A stretch of DNA of 64,000 bases from Prinsepia uniflora. Its lineage: Eukaryota; Streptophyta; Magnoliopsida; Rosales; Rosaceae. Positions 60,025 through 64,000 of this stretch are shown piece after piece. The stretch is from assembly GCA_032719365.1 (NCBI GenBank), contig CM064862.1, positions 4,414,501 through 4,478,500 on the forward strand. Reading direction: 5' to 3'. Made by a program: the position numbers and the translations under genes. Position 1 is the first letter of the stretch. The number at the start of each line of letters is the position of its first letter. The notes below the pieces were generated by a model. The model did no database searches, was not told the origin of the DNA, and was given only the letters and a program-made list of their open reading frames with translations.

Positions 60025-60429
60025 TGATACCAACGAGAGAATTGGTGATGGTAGTGAGGCGATTGACTTTTAATAAATTTTGATTGAACAACTATTATAA
60101 ACTTTCATATTTTGTTATGTTTTTTTAATTTGAATATCTCATATTTTACGATGAAAGTATAAGCATATTAATTTTTTAAATATTTTAAATATTTAATCAG
60201 TGTAATATAAGTGTAACTCAATTTAAAATTTTAAAAATTTGCAATCCGTCTTTTTGTACCATATCATATTAGGGCTCCGTTTTCATCTAAAGTCTGCATA
60301 GCTAAAACAACAAATTTTAACTTGAGCATCTCCAACAAAGTCCTTAAATTTAAATCGAACTCTAATTAAAATATTTGGAAAGTTATTTTAACAAACAACA
60401 TAAAAAAAATTACCCTAACAATATTTCCT
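60025..60429. other. AT-rich intergenic DNA
   Basis: No gene seen. GAGCATCTCCAACAAAGTCC at 60325-60344 resembles the end motif of common plant MITEs, but I do not find its partner. Confidence 0.5.
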
Positions 60430-60818
60430 ATTTTAGTAAGGATAATACTTGCATCACACTCTGATAATACTTCCTCATATCTCTTTTTCGATTTATCGAA
60501 TTGTCTCTATAAATATGTCATAATCAAAATCGTTAAATTATCATGTCAAGATTATTTTCGTAAAAAAATAACAAGATTGAAGTTCAATTCCAACAATAAA
60601 TGGACGGTTCACCATGAAAATCTTAGTTTTTACAAAACTGTTGATTTAACTAAACGTCCTCTAATATTGTTATTTTTTACGAAAATGATTTTGACATGAT
60701 GATTTAGAGAATGAACGATTTCGATTATGATAATATGCATAAAAACAATTCGATAAATTGAAAAGGAGGTAAGATGAGATACCACCCGGATATGATGTAA
60801 GTATTGTCATTTTAGCAA
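60430..60818. repeat. Long imperfect inverted repeat (foldback/MITE-like)
   Basis: Arm 1 at about 60430-60575 and arm 2 at about 60664-60818 are inverted copies, with blocks such as ATCGAATTGT and TCATGTCAA..ATTTTCGTAAAAAAATAAC mirrored by GTTATTTTTTACGAAAAT..TTGACATGA and ACAATTCGAT. The loop is about 90 bp. Identity is roughly 75-80% by eye. Terminal boundaries and a target duplication are not clear. A transcript would fold into a long hairpin. Confidence 0.7.
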
Positions 60819-62394
60819 ATCTCATATATTTTATTATTTATTTTAAATGAAACATTTGAACATCTTCAATTTGTTATTTTATTATTTATAAAATTCATGC
60901 AATTTGAGGATATAGGAAATTCCTACCTTCTCTGTCATTTTTTTTTTTAAATTTGGGATTTCAAAACCCCAAAAATAACAAAATTATAAAATAGGGAATA
61001 TTCTGATGAAGTCTTTTTTTCTTTAAAAATCCCTAAATTAACCCAAAAAAAAAATTGTAAGCTTGTCACTTGTCAGGGCTCATAATATTATTTCGTACAA
61101 GTTGTTGCGCAGTTAAAGCAAAGAGTAAAATCGTCGGATGAGTAGATTGAAGTTTACAAAGAATAAAAAACAAATAAAAATTGAAATCAGAAGGTTAGTT
61201 ATAATTCTAATATATGATAATATTGCATAAAGACGAATTGGGGTTTGACTGCGTCAAAAAGTATATGTGATTATAAGGGTCACGTAGTATATTTTTTTTA
61301 AAGGGTAAGCAAGAACCATTATAATATATTATTATTAAGAGAAGAAGACTATAATTACGAGATTTTAGACTTTACACCTGATATATAGAGAGAAATACGA
61401 TTATGTCATATAATACACCTCGATCTAGAAAGTCTCATAGGATTCCAAAATCGAAACATATTGACCGATATTTAGACGGTGACATCCAAATACGAAAATC
61501 CAATTAGTTAAAACGTGATAAGAAACTCAATAATAAAATAGACTTATTCGCAAAAGAGTTAAAAAACCTCACAAAGTAAATATCTTGATTGAAAACTTAG
61601 CTTAAAATAAATGCATAAAAATATGTGGCTAAGAGCAAGTAGACTATGCAATTTGACTGGGCTTCTTTGGTTTATTCATGATAGAATAATGTAAAAAGAG
61701 ACAACAACAAAGATAATTATGCTAAAACCAAGAATTGAGACAAGTGACTAAATATCCTACTAGACGAATAAGAGAAAAGTTCTTCGGTCTTCTTCCCCAA
61801 ACTTCCTGAAGGTTCACTTCGGTAAGGTGATACAAGAGCTATGATCTGTTGCAAAATCTAGGTTTAAAATGTTAATCTTTCCAATTCACGTCTATCAGAA
61901 ACTTTCTTTTCGAAGTAACCCTCAATTTTCAGTTTAATCGAGAACGTAATTAATTTGCAAAAATCTGCTAGACTAATTTTGAAAATCCTAAGTCTCTAGG
62001 GAAACGAGTTTGTTAGCAAAATTAGAATGAAGTCGGTCGAAACATATTCAACTCCAACTTTCATAATTGTTTCAGAGATCTCACCTCCTGAGGTAAACCT
62101 CCAAACAAGCCTATAGCTTTAAAACGAATTTTCCACGTGCATCGTTGAATAACTCATAATTCACACCACCCATATGCGTCTAACCTCATAAGCACCACTG
62201 GAACGTAAAATTGGACTGAAGAGAAAATCTAGTTAACTTGTAACCTCTTCACTACTCATGACAACTCACGGTTAGGTCGCAAGCGGGTAAAGACTAATGT
62301 TGACTGACGATTCTAACTATTCGAGAACATGCTCTAACATACGAAATTTGGACGTAGACTATCAGGTGTCCAAAAATAACGACACATCCTACAA
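60819..62394. other. AT-rich intergenic DNA, possibly old retroelement interior
   Basis: No gene is seen. Lower AT content and lack of homopolymers at about 61400-62394, next to the primer-site-like sequence that follows, suggest the decayed interior of a minus-strand LTR element. No coding similarity remains. Confidence 0.4.
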
Positions 62395-62480
62395 CTATGA
62401 TCTGACACCAAATTGACACACCCTATCTAGATATCACCCAACACATCTCAATCTTGGCGTTATAGGGGACTTTCCAATCG
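62395..62480 (-). mobile_element. Possible decayed primer-binding site and LTR end
   Basis: ATGATCTGACACCAAATTGACACACCC: in reverse complement, GGGTGTGTCAATTTGGTGTCAGATC resembles an LTR end (..TGTCA) followed by a tRNA-iMet primer site with two changes from TTGGTATCAGAGC. LTR-like sequence would start at TG 62414. The other end is not found. Confidence 0.35.
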
Positions 62481-64000
62481 GAGTGTATCATCGTAGCACT
62501 AAATAGCGATTCTAAGCCTATTGTAATTCTAATTCGACTTCATCGTTCATTAAGAATTTATTTTTATTTCGTTTGAATGAAAAAACTTCTTATATATTTG
62601 TAAAAGTTCGAGATAATAATGATGATTAAATGTCTATACTCGACAACTTTGTTTTTGTTGAAAAAAAAACAAAACGCAATTATCAAAATCACAAATCTTA
62701 ACAAGAAATTTGCAAACAAGAATGTCATGGTAAGAGTTGTCAAGGTACTCATGTACCGAAAATAAGTAATAATTAAAAATAATAATATAGTCAAATAAAA
62801 GGAAAGTTCACACTTGCAGGTCTCCCAATCCGACATACGGCGTCCTTTCAATTACCCATTTTCTCTTCCTCTAATATGTAAAGTTTCACACATTTCAATT
62901 ATCCAACTCCTCCGCTGCTGGGCCACGGGGCCCACCCTCACTGGCGTCCCTTACCTCACACAACTTCTGTGACCTGTTGACCCTCTCATAACTGAGAAAT
63001 TATTATACTATTAATGTTTTTTTAATAAAAAAAAAATACAAAAGGAAGCCTTGAAGGTAATTTAATTATAAAGATTATTAAATAATAATGTATTTGACAA
63101 GTGTTATAACATAAATATTAGTTTTGTTCTCAATGTCATATAAATTAGTCTAAAAATTTCGCTTTGTCCTATGAACTATGACTTTTTAAATAAAATTGCA
63201 CGTTGCTTTATTTTATTTATTTCAACCAAACAATAGTTAAATTAATGGATATTTTAGTTAATGAGTCGTCATATTATTATATAGTCACATTATGTAAAAT
63301 AAATAATAATTAAACGAAAAAAGTGATTTTTTTATTTATTCATGAATGAAATAGAATGAAATGACGCAATATGAGATTTTTTTTAGACAAGTCTCGTGGT
63401 TTTTTTTTTGGCAATTTTAGGGGGGATTTTTTTTTTGGTCAATGGCAGATTTAGGAGGTTTAAGTGAGAAAACAGTTGATGAGATTTTAGAGTCAACTTT
63501 AGGAGCAATTAGCGTAAAAAAACTAGTTTTTATAAAAAAAAAAAAGTTAAAATTCCACGCTTGAATTCACAAATGTTAATTTTTTTACAAAACTTTCAAA
63601 TATAACAGAAATCCTCTATAAATAAACCTAAATATCCCAAAATTACATATTCAAAACTTACAAATTAAAACCCTATTTATAAAAAGTAATAATTATTTTT
63701 ACATTTAGCTGGACGAATTTAGAAGAAGCGGCTTGCAGTGATTGATTGGTTTATTGGTCAATTGAGTTTTTCGAGATTGAAAAAATCCATAATTTTGTTT
63801 CGCAAACGAAGACCTCTATCTCTCTCGACTTTTTAAGCAGGTTTCATGTGCCGTCTATTTTCTATCCCCTTGTCGTGCGTGTTTTCTTTGCTACTATTTT
63901 GTTGTGAATGTAATAACGCTCTTTTTGTGACTCTTTCAATCAACGGAATTTTATACCTAAAAAAATATGATTTTATATGTTTGCAATGAGGTTTGTTGGC
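62481..64000. other. AT-rich intergenic DNA, no gene seen
   Basis: Homopolymer-rich. The 95-codon reverse frame at 62564-62851 is hydrophobic low-complexity sequence. The stretch 63810-63965, ending TTTCAATCAACGGAATTTTATACC then A-rich, looks like a LINE or other poly-A retroelement 3' end, but this is only an impression. Confidence 0.45.

Noticed and set aside
63810..63965. Possible LINE 3' end
   Set aside because: Only a weak resemblance of the tail; no reverse transcriptase or target duplication in the window.

Overview
The window is nuclear DNA from a flowering plant, probably a eudicot. Evidence for this is a spliced gene with AT-rich introns, large Ty3/gypsy-type LTRs, copia, hAT and Harbinger-like remnants, and decayed plastid DNA. 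Only one genic island is seen, at about 12.9-19.5 kb; nearly everything else is transposon sequence or AT-rich intergenic DNA.

Left block (1-10.1 kb): a pile-up of long LTRs of one broad superfamily. Their outer ends read TGTAACGACCCGTCC on the left and GGGTCCTGTCA or GGGTCCTGACA on the right, in sense orientation. Two complete solo LTRs are nested one inside the other (3318-9746 around 5571-8881). The outer one sits inside the LTR of an older minus-strand element that carries a 57-bp in-frame minisatellite. Three LTR ends at 1-2284 are cut by the window edge.

Genic island: the minus strand encodes an 11-exon, 767-residue homologue of RMC1/C18orf8 (Mic1 family, Rab7-GEF accessory subunit). 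Just upstream on the same strand is a two-exon, 58-residue twin-CX9C protein resembling the complex I assembly factor NDUFAF8. A good donor/acceptor pair in the DNA between them suggests that one spliced transcript carries both. Four site II (TGGGCY) motifs lie upstream. A degraded plastid fragment (two trnV-GAC remnants and a piece of rrn16) lies just downstream, at 12.40-12.71 kb.

Right block (25.2-60.0 kb): a Russian-doll nest resolved by target-site duplications (TSDs). A hAT-like element (25201-60016, 8-bp TSD) holds solo LTR A (25625-59351). A holds the full-length minus-strand Ty3/gypsy element B (28528-59241), whose gag and pol are recognisable but broken. B holds solo LTR D (52069-55095) and the full-length plus-strand, non-coding element C (31491-49095). 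C in turn holds solo LTR G (37982-40572), an unrelated LTR-like insert E (34092-35613) and the deletion derivative F (43090-47979). All seven insertions within the hAT element have short direct TSDs, so their relative order can be read.

The LTRs are the most unusual part. Many copies share a TGACGT inverted repeat, a GC-rich hairpin and arrays of very short hairpins whose stems covary. They also share what look like two introns; the second intron's 5' splice site is complementary, over 10 nt, to a site just upstream of its 3' splice site. These signals are seen in sequence; their function is inference.
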